Shown here in pieces: positions 55,901 through 60,370 of a DNA stretch of 64,000 nt (the stretch's first letter is position 1; every line of letters begins with the position of its first letter). The notes beneath the pieces were generated by a model. That model had not been told where the DNA came from. It did no database searches and was given only the letters and a program-made list of their open reading frames with translations. Source of the stretch: Antedon bifida (lineage: Eukaryota; Echinodermata; Crinoidea; Comatulida; Antedonidae); the NCBI GenBank assembly GCA_963402885.1, contig OY727094.1, positions 27,716,501 to 27,780,500 of the forward strand, in the 5' to 3' direction. A program made the position numbers and the translations under genes.

Positions 55901-58900
55901 TGTGAACATTTCTTTACTTAATGTAAACATCTCTTTAACTTAATGTGAACATTTCTTTTCTTAATGTGAACATCTCTTTATTTTATGTAAACATTTCTTT
56001 TACTTAATGTGAACATTTTCTTACTGAATGTAAACATTTCTTTTACTTATTGTAAACATTTCTTTTACATACTTGTAAACATTTATTTTACATACTTGTA
56101 AACATTTATTTCTCAGAATGACTTAATTAGTTACCACCCGTTACTCGTGGCATATGTAACTCATGCCGATTTCGAACTCTTTACCTCATGTTAGGTTCAT
56201 TTTCTTCGATTCATCCGATCCTAGTCAAAGCGACGCCAAAGCTTTTGGTACTTTAAAAAAAAAATAAATGTTTACAAAATAGATACAAAATGATTTATTT
56301 ATTCATCGATTCGACTCTTTGATGTTGCGTCATACAGAGGCAGATTTGCATGTTTGATAATGTTTATAATAATCATGTTTGCTTTAAATTGATTGGTCGT
56401 TATTACTGATAATTGGTGTTTGATATATCCATCAATGACAAAAACAACCAGCGTTGCACATAGCGCCCCTGTCTCGTTTTATCTAAAAAACAAAACTTTA
56501 GTTTAACTTGACTCTCGTTTTCCCCATTATTCTGTTTCGGGAAGTTTCGTTAGTAAATTTGTTTGTTTTTTTTCGATAAGCATAAGAATCTTGATTTTAG
56601 GTTTTGCTATTTTTTGTTGCTATATGTTGCATGTCCTCTATTGTCATTTTATATTGTTGTTTTGCTCAGCGTTGAACTTAAATAGATAAAAGAAATTTAT
56701 ATAAAATAATGCGTATTTTTCTATTTTATCCCATAGAAATATGTTCAACATGTATTAAAAGATAGAGAACGCGATGTATTTGATTTAGTTAATAAACACA
56801 AAGGGCACATTTACGTTTGTGGAGATGTTTCCATGGCCGAGGATGTATGCAAGTCACTGGAAAGTATCGTTCAACGTCAAGGCAAAATGACAAGTGAACA
56901 AGCTAAGGAATACGTCAGTCGGATGAAGGTACTATATAAATTGTATTTATTTCTCTAAATACCGTAAATACTCTAATTAAATTTACATTATAAAACAACC
57001 TCTCCAACACATCCACCGCCTCCTCTGTGCCACCTAACCCCCATCTCATCCGTTCCACTTAACACATCCCCCGTACAACTCAACCAACCTCCTCGTAAAA
57101 CTTTACCTCGCCCTCTCCCTACGTTTAACAATTTTGTGTGTGTAAAAAAGTCACTCAACTAAAAAAAGAGTTGCGGTAGCTGAGAAAGTCATGGGTTTAA
57201 CTTCCGATAAGAATGTCTCCCAGTCCACCCAACTGTATAAATAAGCGTTGGTTACTAGGGAGGAACATGGCGGCGTGAAAATGAACTAGACTAGCACAAT
57301 TTCTAAGAGTCCATTCACTTAGATCGGACTAACCTTTACCTTTACAAGAGGAGCCTTAATCATTTTGTATTCAACATGTGTTTATCATATAATATATATG
57401 TCAGTGACATGCAGTATATACACACATTAGCAGCAATAATTATAAGTTTCAAATAAGTTTGATTAATTCAATTTTAATCAAATTGGTATTATATGGGGAT
57501 CATCGTTTCATACATTAAACATCATTATTCTAGGTTTAATTAATTAACTACAGCTAAGCTGATACTCGCAGCATGTTTTGAAACTCCAAGCAATAAATAA
57601 TCCAAAACACCAATGAATAGTCTAGTATTACAGGGTCTTAATTAGTTTTCTGAAGAATTGAGTGCTAGTCGATTAGTTACTGTGTAATGAATTGGAACTC
57701 TGTTTAACGTTAATGTTTTATTATATACAGAATTTGTAACTATAGTCTTCGGATAGAAAGTACACTACTTACAGATAAGACATCATGTCCAATCTCTATT
57801 ATAACCAATATCAATTACTCTATCGTTATGTAGATCGCATATGAAAAGAATGGGTTCGAAACCTGTCTATATCATATTGTTGCTGATATCCTTACTATCA
57901 CGTTGCCTTGTAATGTTGATGTAAAGATGTGCAAATGGTTTACTAGGTTATTCGATAAAGTAGGAGATCGTCCCCGGTGTGCCGATGGTTCTCGAGCACC
58001 CAATTCTCCGTACTGTATATAAATTTCTACAGTATCATAGGAGAATTCGGTTCAGCATCATATACGTGTTTTTCATTTATCGCATAGTACCGTAACCTAA
58101 CCTTTCATCTAACCTAACATAACACAGGTACCCCATTTGGTACACAGGAATGCTGTATTATCGAATTTTCCCATGATACTGATCAAATATTGTCGTATGT
58201 GAAGATACCTTAGCACTAAGAATCGGGTACGGGGATGATATTAATAGAAATAGATACGTAAGTTACATGACATTAATGTGTGAATAGATCTGGTGTTCAC
58301 GACATAAAAAGAGAACAAATTAATCAAAAGACTTTATATAGATTATCAATTCGTCGTGTCCTGCAATTATGACAATTGTAGCTGTGGGACAAAGCATGCG
58401 CATAATAGAGATTAGAAACTAAATGAGTTTATGTAATAGATTATTTCAATTTTTGTCTGTGAAATAATGTGATTAAACCAGCAAATAGTAAATTAATCAA
58501 AAATCGGTACTCTATAGAGATCATCAAGGCATCCAACTCTCATGCAATTAGGGCTGCGGGATAAAGCATGCACAGATAGAGCTTAACACTGAATTTCGTA
58601 GAATATTCTATACTATTAAGACTTCATCTTACATAAAATTCATTAATTTATCATCAACTTGTTTTTATTCTTCCGAGTGCCAATGTTATTATTTCAATAT
58701 GTTCTTTTGCTGAAAACGATACAAATAATATCTGCAATTGTCAGCCAGTTCTCTACAGACTTAACTTTAACTAAATTGGTTGTCAAAATTCCTGTCCATT
58801 AAGTTGCATATTGCTTTTCCAATTTCAATTCAATTTATTCATTTTATGACAAAGTAAAAATATAAACCTTTACAAAGTATAGAAAATCCCAAATGATTAT

Positions 58901-60164
58901 AACATTGTATCTTATTACGTAAAAACATACCATAAATTATGATATAATATAACAAAAAATATATTCCCTTGTCAATGTTAAGTCTAATCACTAACATTGT
59001 TAAAATGAAACAAACGTTTGGTCACGTGTCATTTAAAACAACTTCTTGGAAAAAATCTAATCAATGTGTAAATTATTTTATATAAATTTTCCTAATAAAA
59101 AAACAACTGTTCATTTTCGAATTGCATGATCTCAAACTGGCAGTGTTGTTTTATGTTTTTTTTTGTAATTATTATTTTAAGTATTCATTATTAGAGTTTA
59201 CTAATTTTATGAAGTATCATAACTACTTCCAACCACATATTTTGATTGACCTATATATTATTATTATTATTATTCGTAAGTAATACAAAAAACAAGGATT
59301 TTTAATTACCAGTTATAATTTTTCGTATTTAAAAACGAACATAAACGATATGATGTGTAACTTTCATAGAGATTGGTTTTTATCAACTATTTAATATCTT
59401 AACAGGACCAAGTTCGATACCATGAGGACATATTTGGAGTTACTTTAAACACACGCAAAGTGACAGAAGATACCAGGAAAGCAACAAGGAAGGCGTTGCT
59501 ATCTGCGAGTAAACTCATCAATGTTGCTAAAAATTCATTAATTGGCAATAAAATGGTGAGTAAATCAAGCTGAGGATACACATGAAAAATAATGAATAAT
59601 TCAACACATGTACTAACCAGCCTGTTGATACCAGTTACAACTAGTTTGGTATAAATAAACAAATACTACGATAGAGGGGTGACTAGTCATGCATGATGAT
59701 GGGGCACACTAATCCCAACCAGTTCGAACTAGTTACAAGTAGTTTTGTTTAAAAAACACTTACAACAGAGCGGTGGCCAATCATACATGGGGGTATAATC
59801 TGAGTTTGTACGACTGGAATAATACAACACATGTGGTAATCCCAGCCAGTTCAAACTAGTTACAACTAGTTTTGTTTAAAAAACACAACAGAGCGGTGAC
59901 TAATCATGCATGGGGGTATAATCTGAGTTTGTACAACTGGAATAATACAAAACATGTTAGTTACCAATCATGCATGGTGTATAATCTGAACTTGTAATAC
60001 AGCCAAAAGATGACAAAACGATTTTCGATAATGGTAAGATAAGTGAGGAGTTATTGACATGATCTATGGAAGATAACCATGTCGTCTTTTAAACTAATAA
60101 ATTATATTTTTGTTTTGTTATTATTATCTAGACACAACTCAGCAAGATTCCGGAGAAATCTTGA
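10844..60164 (+). CDS. NOS: Nitric oxide synthase, 23 exons, N-terminus missing
   Basis: NOS converts L-arginine, O2 and NADPH to citrulline and NO. It is a dimeric enzyme with an oxygenase half and a P450-reductase-like half joined by a calmodulin helix. The spliced exons give 1119 residues (numbered from 10844): zinc Cys4 and Cys9, heme-ligand Cys92, substrate Glu269, biopterin-site Trp353/Trp355, calmodulin region about 401-432, FMN motif TETGKS near 438-443, insert about 505-548, FAD motif RYYS at 848-851, NADPH motif GPGTGIAPF at 920-928, YVCGD at 1021-1025. Junctions are GT-AG, phases agree, no stop intervenes. The FMN-domain insert of about 50 residues matches calcium-dependent constitutive NOS; inducible NOS lacks it. 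Asp274 in RDFCD is as in neuronal NOS. The start codon was not located, so any PDZ or acylated N-terminus is unseen. The gene looks intact and host-encoded. Confidence 0.96.
10987..11274. other. NOS intron 1 of those found
   Basis: 288-bp GT-AG intron, AT-rich, phase 2. Nothing else seen. Confidence 0.9.
11275..11437 (+). CDS. NOS: NOS exon 2: heme-ligand cysteine
   Basis: Residues 48-102. Contains [13 protein letters not shown], whose Cys92 is the axial thiolate ligand of the heme; the following Trp stacks on the heme in known NOS structures. Acceptor TTTTACAG|G, donor CTGCAG|GTAAAT. The exon ends in phase 0 before VFDAR, at a junction expected for animal NOS genes. Confidence 0.97.
14190..14352. 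repeat. MITE-like element, family C, full copy
   Basis: 163 bp. The left end TAAGCTTAGTTCCCACTAGC and the right end CTAGTGGGAACCACGCTT form an imperfect inverted repeat. Subterminal copies of GACGCAACGCA / TGCGTTGCGTC and internal TTGACCAAT / ATTGGTCAA pairs extend the fold, so almost the whole element can form a hairpin. No coding capacity. A related truncated copy lies at 4843-4965 in the opposite orientation. Confidence 0.8.
17379..17532. repeat. Near-perfect 154-bp palindrome
   Basis: Two 75-base arms, 17379-17453 and 17458-17532, are exact reverse complements when read by eye, with a 4-base spacer ACAA. The outermost bases are CATTCGCGGTCA / TGACCGCGAATG. Outside the arms similarity stops at once. 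It lies in intron 2 and carries no gene. It may be a recent inverted duplication, a foldback element, or a fold-back artefact of sequencing or assembly. Confidence 0.9.
18121..18212 (+). CDS. NOS: NOS exon 3: VFDAR segment
   Basis: Residues 103-132 plus two bases of Arg133. It reads [20 protein letters not shown] and ends GTNKGNLR, a conserved heme-domain segment. Acceptor TGTATTCCAG|G, donor CTCAG|GTATGT, phase 2. Confidence 0.96.
18213..22139. other. NOS intron 3 (3.9 kb)
   Basis: AT-rich. No repeat family or coding segment was recognised. Confidence 0.8.
22140..22281 (+). CDS. NOS: NOS exon 4: oxygenase core
   Basis: Residues 133-180. Contains [20 protein letters not shown] and [19 protein letters not shown], aligning without gaps to neuronal NOS by eye. 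Acceptor TTCATAG|G, donor ACTGCA|GTAAGT, phase 0 at the end. Confidence 0.96.
23471..23572. repeat. Small foldback element
   Basis: 102 bp bounded by CTGTCACTAGA and TCTAGTGACAG, an 11-bp perfect inverted repeat. Inside, the phrase AACTGACTTG-AATAGTCA occurs twice in tandem. MITE-like; no second copy found. Confidence 0.6.
24109..24200. repeat. Dispersed repeat end, family E
   Basis: TTAAGGCCCATTTACACTAG is followed by an ACGATA / ATAGATAATGCAT region. The same opening, TTAAGGTCCGTTTATACTAG, occurs at about 51469 with similar following words. This is probably one end of a short transposon family; no opposite terminus was identified. Confidence 0.35.
28005..28250. repeat. MITE-like element, family A, with internal duplication
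   Basis: Starts CAGTAGAACCCCTTCGTTGG. The interior phrase TGAATATACAGTATATTGT plus GGCCAACACCTATT is repeated in tandem about 60 bp later. The right terminus is not clear. The open frame across it is not a gene. Confidence 0.6.
31050..31245. repeat. Minisatellite, 20-bp unit, about 10 copies
   Basis: The unit is TTTGTCATAAGTTAACATAA. The first seven copies differ only in the TCA/TTA/CTA triplet and the last three are more diverged. In intron 4. Confidence 0.9.
31471..31624. repeat. MITE-like element, family B, degenerate copy
   Basis: Left end CTAAAGCTCTGTCTACACTT; right part AACTAGTTTGAAAGTGTAG followed by a second, partial copy of the right terminus. The interior has the ATATGGTA and GGGCACATCAC phrases of the family. 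Confidence 0.7.
32165..32302. repeat. MITE-like element, family B
   Basis: Left end TTAAGCTCTGTCTACACTAT, right end GATAGTGTAGATAGAGCTTT. The interior is shorter than in the copy at 3629. Confidence 0.8.
33004..33143 (+). CDS. NOS: NOS exon 5: substrate-pocket segment
   Basis: Residues 181-226 plus two bases of Lys227. Contains KWDILPLVL and [16 protein letters not shown]. The LPL segment lines the distal heme pocket in known NOS structures. Acceptor TTATTTCAG|C, donor CCAAA|GTAAGG. Confidence 0.96.
33420..33590. repeat. MITE-like element, family A, diverged copy
   Basis: Has AACCCCTTCAAAGGGACA near the left end and ends GGGGTTCTACTCTG, similar to the family A termini. The minus-strand open frame 33206-33472 partly derives from this repeat. 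Confidence 0.5.
35263..35551. repeat. Diverged direct duplication, spacing about 168 bp
   Basis: Two units share the order GATTAA-TTTCCAAA, ACACTTGTT-GTAACAGTT, ATCATACTTATTTACC, ATTAG-AGAGCAGACA. The first starts near 35263, the second near 35431. Not coding. Confidence 0.7.
37008..37182 (+). CDS. NOS: NOS exon 6: arginine-binding glutamate
   Basis: Residues 227-285. Reads [16 protein letters not shown] and [15 protein letters not shown]. Glu269 is the residue that holds the substrate guanidinium in known NOS. Asp274 matches neuronal and inducible NOS; endothelial NOS has Asn. Ala271 stands where most NOS have Gly (TEIG). Acceptor TTTATAG|A, donor ATGGAG|GTTAGT. Confidence 0.96.
37183..37809. 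other. NOS intron 6 (627 bp)
   Basis: AT-rich, phase 0. Nothing else seen. Confidence 0.85.
37810..37911 (+). CDS. NOS: NOS exon 7: oxygenase segment SLWKDR
   Basis: Residues 286-319. Reads [10 protein letters not shown] then [20 protein letters not shown], matching TSSLWKDQALVEINIAVLYSFQ of neuronal NOS. Acceptor CATTACAG|A, donor TTTCAG|GTGAGA. Phase 0 at both ends. Confidence 0.96.
38317..40480. repeat. Inverted-repeat pair about 2.1 kb apart
   Basis: Left arm 38317-38364 and right arm 40432-40480 are reverse complements over about 47 bases with two or three differences; both contain TATTTTATTTTGAGGCAGAA (or its complement). The enclosed 2.1 kb has no long open frame. It could be a non-autonomous DNA transposon with long terminal repeats, or two opposed copies of a smaller repeat. 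Confidence 0.6.
38423..38530. repeat. Tandem duplication, about 54-bp unit, two copies
   Basis: CATTTAGCCTACCAATT-AACAACAGT-TAAAA-ATCTT-AAATA occurs at 38423 and again at 38477 with a few changes. Confidence 0.75.
41508..41702 (+). CDS. NOS: NOS exon 8: biopterin site and dimer interface
   Basis: Residues 320-384. Reads [20 protein letters not shown] and [20 protein letters not shown] then VFHQEMLSY. Trp353 and Trp355 correspond to the conserved tryptophans at the tetrahydrobiopterin site. Acceptor TTATTTCAG|A, donor TACCAG|GTAGGA. Confidence 0.97.
41703..45687. other. NOS intron 8 (4.0 kb)
   Basis: Separates the oxygenase exons from the calmodulin exon. Contains a family B MITE at 41916 and a short CATA microsatellite near 42797. 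Its open frames on both strands are AT-rich and unrecognised. Confidence 0.8.
41916..42076. repeat. MITE-like element, family B
   Basis: Left end TTAAGCTCTGTCAAACTGAC, right end TTTGATAGTGTAGACAAAGC then TTAAG. The interior has repeated ATATCACTACCAAATTTGG phrases and CATATATGGACATGATGATG. Confidence 0.75.
45688..45773 (+). CDS. NOS: NOS exon 9: start of calmodulin-binding region
   Basis: Residues 385-412 plus two bases of Lys413. Reads [18 protein letters not shown] then [10 protein letters not shown]. The basic stretch and the hydrophobic positions that follow into exon 10 form the calmodulin helix, aligning with KRRAIGFKKLAEAV of neuronal NOS. Acceptor TCGTTTCAG|G, donor GCCAA|GTAAGC. Confidence 0.95.
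45774..46404. other. NOS intron 9 (631 bp)
   Basis: Splits the calmodulin helix. Contains the short 14-bp minisatellite at 45983. Nothing else recognised. Confidence 0.85.
45983..46038. repeat. Minisatellite, 14-bp unit, four copies
   Basis: ATTAACCGATAAAA repeated four times with single-base differences. Confidence 0.9.
46405..46549 (+). CDS. NOS: NOS exon 10: rest of calmodulin helix and FMN P-loop
   Basis: Residues 413-461. Reads [20 protein letters not shown] then [17 protein letters not shown]. The first part completes the calmodulin site; TETGKS is the phosphate-binding loop of the flavodoxin-like FMN domain. Acceptor GTTTCTTAG|A, donor GCACGA|GTAAGT. Confidence 0.97.
46550..47040. 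other. NOS intron 10 (491 bp)
   Basis: Contains a degenerate minisatellite at 46681-46791. Nothing else seen. Confidence 0.85.
46681..46791. repeat. Minisatellite, about 16-bp unit, seven copies
   Basis: Diverged repeats of CTTTTTGGTCACCTGT, starting about 130 bp downstream of the exon 10 donor. Confidence 0.85.
47041..47145 (+). CDS. NOS: NOS exon 11: FMN domain
   Basis: Residues 462-496. Reads [20 protein letters not shown] then [10 protein letters not shown]. This is the second FMN-binding loop; vertebrate NOS has GDPPENGE, so one Pro is Ala491 here. Acceptor ACATTTTAG|G, donor GGAGAG|GTACGA. Confidence 0.97.
47146..47605. other. NOS intron 11 (460 bp)
   Basis: AT-rich, phase 0. Nothing recognised. 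Confidence 0.85.
47606..47655 (+). CDS. NOS: NOS exon 12: start of autoinhibitory insert
   Basis: A 50-nt exon, residues 497-512 plus two bases of Gly513: [16 protein letters not shown]. It follows the NGE of exon 11 exactly as KFGCALMEM does in neuronal NOS. Acceptor TCAAATTAG|A, donor AATGG|GTAAGA. Small, but phases agree on both sides. Confidence 0.9.
47656..48244. other. NOS intron 12 (589 bp)
   Basis: Contains a short TTTTA microsatellite (about 47855-47880). Nothing else seen. Confidence 0.85.
48245..48358 (+). CDS. NOS: NOS exon 13: autoinhibitory insert
   Basis: Residues 513-550 plus two bases of Arg551. It is basic and Ser-rich ([18 protein letters not shown]) and ends SGVLANVR, matching SAGPLANVR of neuronal NOS. 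From NGE to LANVR the insert is about 50 residues against 54 in human neuronal NOS, while inducible NOS lacks it. In mammals this loop holds back electron flow until calmodulin binds. The sequence itself is poorly conserved, as expected for the loop. Acceptor TACTTTCAG|A, donor GTTCG|GTAAGA. Confidence 0.92.
48487..48763. repeat. MITE-like element, family D, end-trimmed copy
   Basis: Matches the reverse complement of the copy at 4194 in order: CATGAAAAATGAAGATTAAT, then TTGGCTGGCAGTCCA, then GATCCAATTTTTG, then GCATATTCAACAA. The 17-bp terminal repeats are not present. Confidence 0.75.
49643..49791. repeat. MITE-like element, family B
   Basis: Left end TTAAGATCCTTCTACACTAT, right end TTTGATAGTGTAGACAGAGC then TTTA. 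The interior has GGGCATATAACTACC and GGGCACATCACAC. Confidence 0.75.
50284..50682. repeat. Tandem duplication, about 200-bp unit, family A related
   Basis: ACAATGGAAAGTCCTATTTT starts both units (50284 and 50488). Both contain GTCGTCCGCTTAGTAGAGTT and GGGATRTCCCCTTGAATAGC-like phrases. CCCCTGAATAG and GGGGTCTACT link it to the family A elements, so a family A copy was probably duplicated in tandem. Confidence 0.8.
51468..51560. repeat. Dispersed repeat end, family E
   Basis: TTAAGGTCCGTTTATACTAG followed by ACACTAACG and ACGATAGATGCATGCAT, similar to the copy near 24109. No opposite end recognised. Confidence 0.35.
51906..52080 (+). CDS. NOS: NOS exon 14: end of FMN domain
   Basis: Residues 551-609. 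Reads [20 protein letters not shown] and [31 protein letters not shown] is the third FMN-binding loop. Acceptor GAATTTCAG|A, donor TTTAAG|GTACAA. Confidence 0.97.
52337..52560 (+). CDS. NOS: NOS exon 15: FMN-FAD linker
   Basis: Residues 610-683 plus two bases of Ser684. Begins [13 protein letters not shown] and ends [13 protein letters not shown]. It corresponds to the hinge and start of the FAD (ferredoxin-reductase-like) domain: SRQNLQSPKSSRS in neuronal NOS. Acceptor TTCTTTACAG|A, donor CTCCAG|GTGTGT. Preceding intron 14 is 256 bp. Confidence 0.94.
52561..52977. other. NOS intron 15 (417 bp)
   Basis: AT-rich, with one AGGCCTA word near its start. Nothing else seen. Confidence 0.85.
52978..53171 (+). 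CDS. NOS: NOS exon 16: FAD domain
   Basis: Residues 684-748 plus one base of Gly749. Reads [20 protein letters not shown] then [19 protein letters not shown], and ends [10 protein letters not shown]. YxPGDH is a conserved motif of this reductase family. Acceptor TTATTTTCAG|C, donor TTTAG|GTAATT. Confidence 0.96.
53375..53544 (+). CDS. NOS: NOS exon 17: FAD-domain connecting segment
   Basis: Residues 749-805. Contains [20 protein letters not shown], matching LPPCTIFQAFKYYLDITTPP of neuronal NOS. Acceptor TTCAATTTAG|G, donor GGGAAG|GTAAAA. Preceding intron 16 is 203 bp. Confidence 0.96.
53545..54058. other. NOS intron 17 (514 bp)
   Basis: Dominated by a pyrimidine-only microsatellite-like tract. 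The open frames over the tract on both strands are low-complexity artefacts. Confidence 0.85.
53664..53855. repeat. Polypyrimidine tract (TTC/CTT-rich, about 190 bp)
   Basis: The + strand is almost only T and C, in irregular TTCTTCTT and TTCCTTGTTC units, with T runs near the start. It ends about 200 bp before the exon 18 acceptor. Such tracts can form triplex DNA. Confidence 0.9.
54059..54269 (+). CDS. NOS: NOS exon 18: FAD-binding core
   Basis: Residues 806-875 plus one base of Gly876. Reads [30 protein letters not shown] then SSS, and [19 protein letters not shown] is the FAD-binding motif. Acceptor GTACCAATAG|G, donor AAGG|GTACGT. Confidence 0.97.
54270..54821. other. NOS intron 18 (552 bp)
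   Basis: The frame stays open for about 215 bp past the donor by chance. No repeat or gene recognised. Confidence 0.85.
54822..54900 (+). CDS. NOS: NOS exon 19: FAD-binding GVCSTWL
   Basis: A 79-nt exon, residues 876-901 plus two bases of Ser902: [18 protein letters not shown] then VIPNFIR. GVCSxWL contacts FAD in the family. The segment before it is about five residues shorter than the RTRDGEGPIHH of neuronal NOS. Acceptor ATTCACAG|G, donor CCGTTC|GTAAGT. Confidence 0.95.
54901..55445. other. NOS intron 19 (545 bp)
   Basis: Contains a family B MITE ending about 92 bp before the exon 20 acceptor. Confidence 0.85.
55211..55353. repeat. MITE-like element, family B
   Basis: Left end CTAAAGCTCTATCTACACTA, right end TTTGATAGTGTAGACAGAGC then TTAAG. 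The interior has GATGTGCCCATATGGACACG. The minus-strand open frame running through it and exon 20 is a shadow. Confidence 0.8.
55446..55725 (+). CDS. NOS: NOS exon 20: NADPH-binding domain
   Basis: Residues 902-995, the largest exon. Reads [48 protein letters not shown] and [17 protein letters not shown] is the pyrophosphate loop and SREP contacts the NADPH 2'-phosphate in the family. Acceptor CGTTTTGATAG|T, donor GATAAG|GTACCC. Confidence 0.98.
55726..56736. other. NOS intron 20 (1.0 kb)
   Basis: Its first third is a minisatellite (55825-56112). The rest is AT-rich with nothing recognised. Confidence 0.85.
55825..56112. repeat. Minisatellite, about 22-bp unit, 13 or so copies
   Basis: The unit is roughly TTTTACTTAATGTGAACATT, with length and base variants such as ACATACTTGTAAACATTTAT at the 3' end. 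It starts about 100 bp after the exon 20 donor. Confidence 0.9.
56737..56928 (+). CDS. NOS: NOS exon 21: NADPH-binding domain, YVCGD
   Basis: Residues 996-1059. Reads [20 protein letters not shown] then [19 protein letters not shown] and ends YVSRMK. YVCGD is the conserved nicotinamide-side motif. Acceptor TATCCCATAG|A, donor ATGAAG|GTACTA. Confidence 0.97.
57150..57350 (+). mobile_element. tRNA-derived SINE-like copy
   Basis: A degenerate tRNA-like head (GTTGCGGTAGCTGAGAAAGT, GGGTTTAACTTCCGATAAGA, resembling A and B boxes) is followed by CTCCCAGTCCACCCAACTGT, a GGAACATGGCGGCG block and a tail with TAACCTTTACCTTTAC. From memory this layout resembles SINEs of marine invertebrates, including echinoderms. 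There is no second copy in the window. Confidence 0.55.
58316..58602. repeat. Diverged direct duplication, spacing about 173 bp
   Basis: AAATTAATCAAAA, a TATAGAGATCATCAA-like block, GCAATTA, GCTG-GGGA-AAAGCATGC and ATAGAG occur in the same order from about 58316 and again from about 58490. Not coding. Confidence 0.65.
58808..58890 (-). mobile_element. Possible LINE or SINE tail, antisense
   Basis: On the minus strand it reads ATGAATAAATTGAATTGAAA, an AATAAA with an ATTGA-type repeat end like those of many non-LTR tails. Very short; weak evidence. Confidence 0.25.
59406..59555 (+). CDS. NOS: NOS exon 22: C-terminal FAD-shielding region and tail
   Basis: Residues 1060-1109. Reads [20 protein letters not shown] then a basic helix-like stretch, [19 protein letters not shown], and ends IGNKM. 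Phe1069 corresponds to the aromatic residue stacked on FAD in neuronal NOS. The tail after it is longer and more basic than in human neuronal NOS. Acceptor TATCTTAACAG|G, donor AAAATG|GTGAGT. Unspliced, the frame would add VSKSS and stop at 59571-59573. Confidence 0.95.
59556..60131. other. NOS intron 22 (576 bp)
   Basis: Mostly a tandem repeat of about 128 bp (59610-60000). Confidence 0.85.
59610..60000. repeat. Tandem repeat, about 128-bp unit, near three copies
   Basis: Units start TAATCCCAACCAGTTCGAAC (59710) and TAATCCCAGCCAGTTCAAAC (59838), with partial, diverged copies before and after. Each has AACTAGTTACAACTAGTTTT, AACAGAGCGGTG and ATCATGCATGGGGGTATAAT. Confidence 0.85.
60132..60164 (+). 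CDS. NOS: NOS exon 23: terminal exon with stop
   Basis: Encodes only [10 protein letters not shown] and a TGA stop (60162-60164). The acceptor is ATTATTATCTAG|A and the phase (0) fits exon 22. The homology is too short to prove by itself; the assignment rests on a good acceptor, correct phase, an early stop and nearby polyadenylation signals. Confidence 0.75.
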   Translation, partial: TQLSKIPEKS

Positions 60165-60370
60165 AGAACGCCGTTATCATCAGTTGATTTGCATTAAGTG
60201 ATCGAAAGGGTTGTGTAATATGAGAGCAGACGTCACTGAAAGGTCAAAGGTTCAATAAAGAAGGTGTACCAAACTCATTTTCATTATATTTTATATCTTA
60301 AGCTTTCATTTGAGGAAAATAATATATTTAAGGTTTCTGTGAATAAAATGTTTAAGACTTTATAATGGTT
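60165..60370 (+). other. Probable NOS 3' UTR
   Basis: Non-coding after the TGA. AATAAA hexamers at 60254-60259 and 60342-60347 are the likely polyadenylation signals, giving a 3' UTR of roughly 110 to 200 nt. Confidence 0.6.

Larger units (their letters stand above)
56929..59405. other. NOS intron 21 (2.5 kb)
   Basis: Contains a SINE-like copy (57150), a diverged direct duplication (58316) and a possible LINE tail (58808). No exon recognised. Confidence 0.8.
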
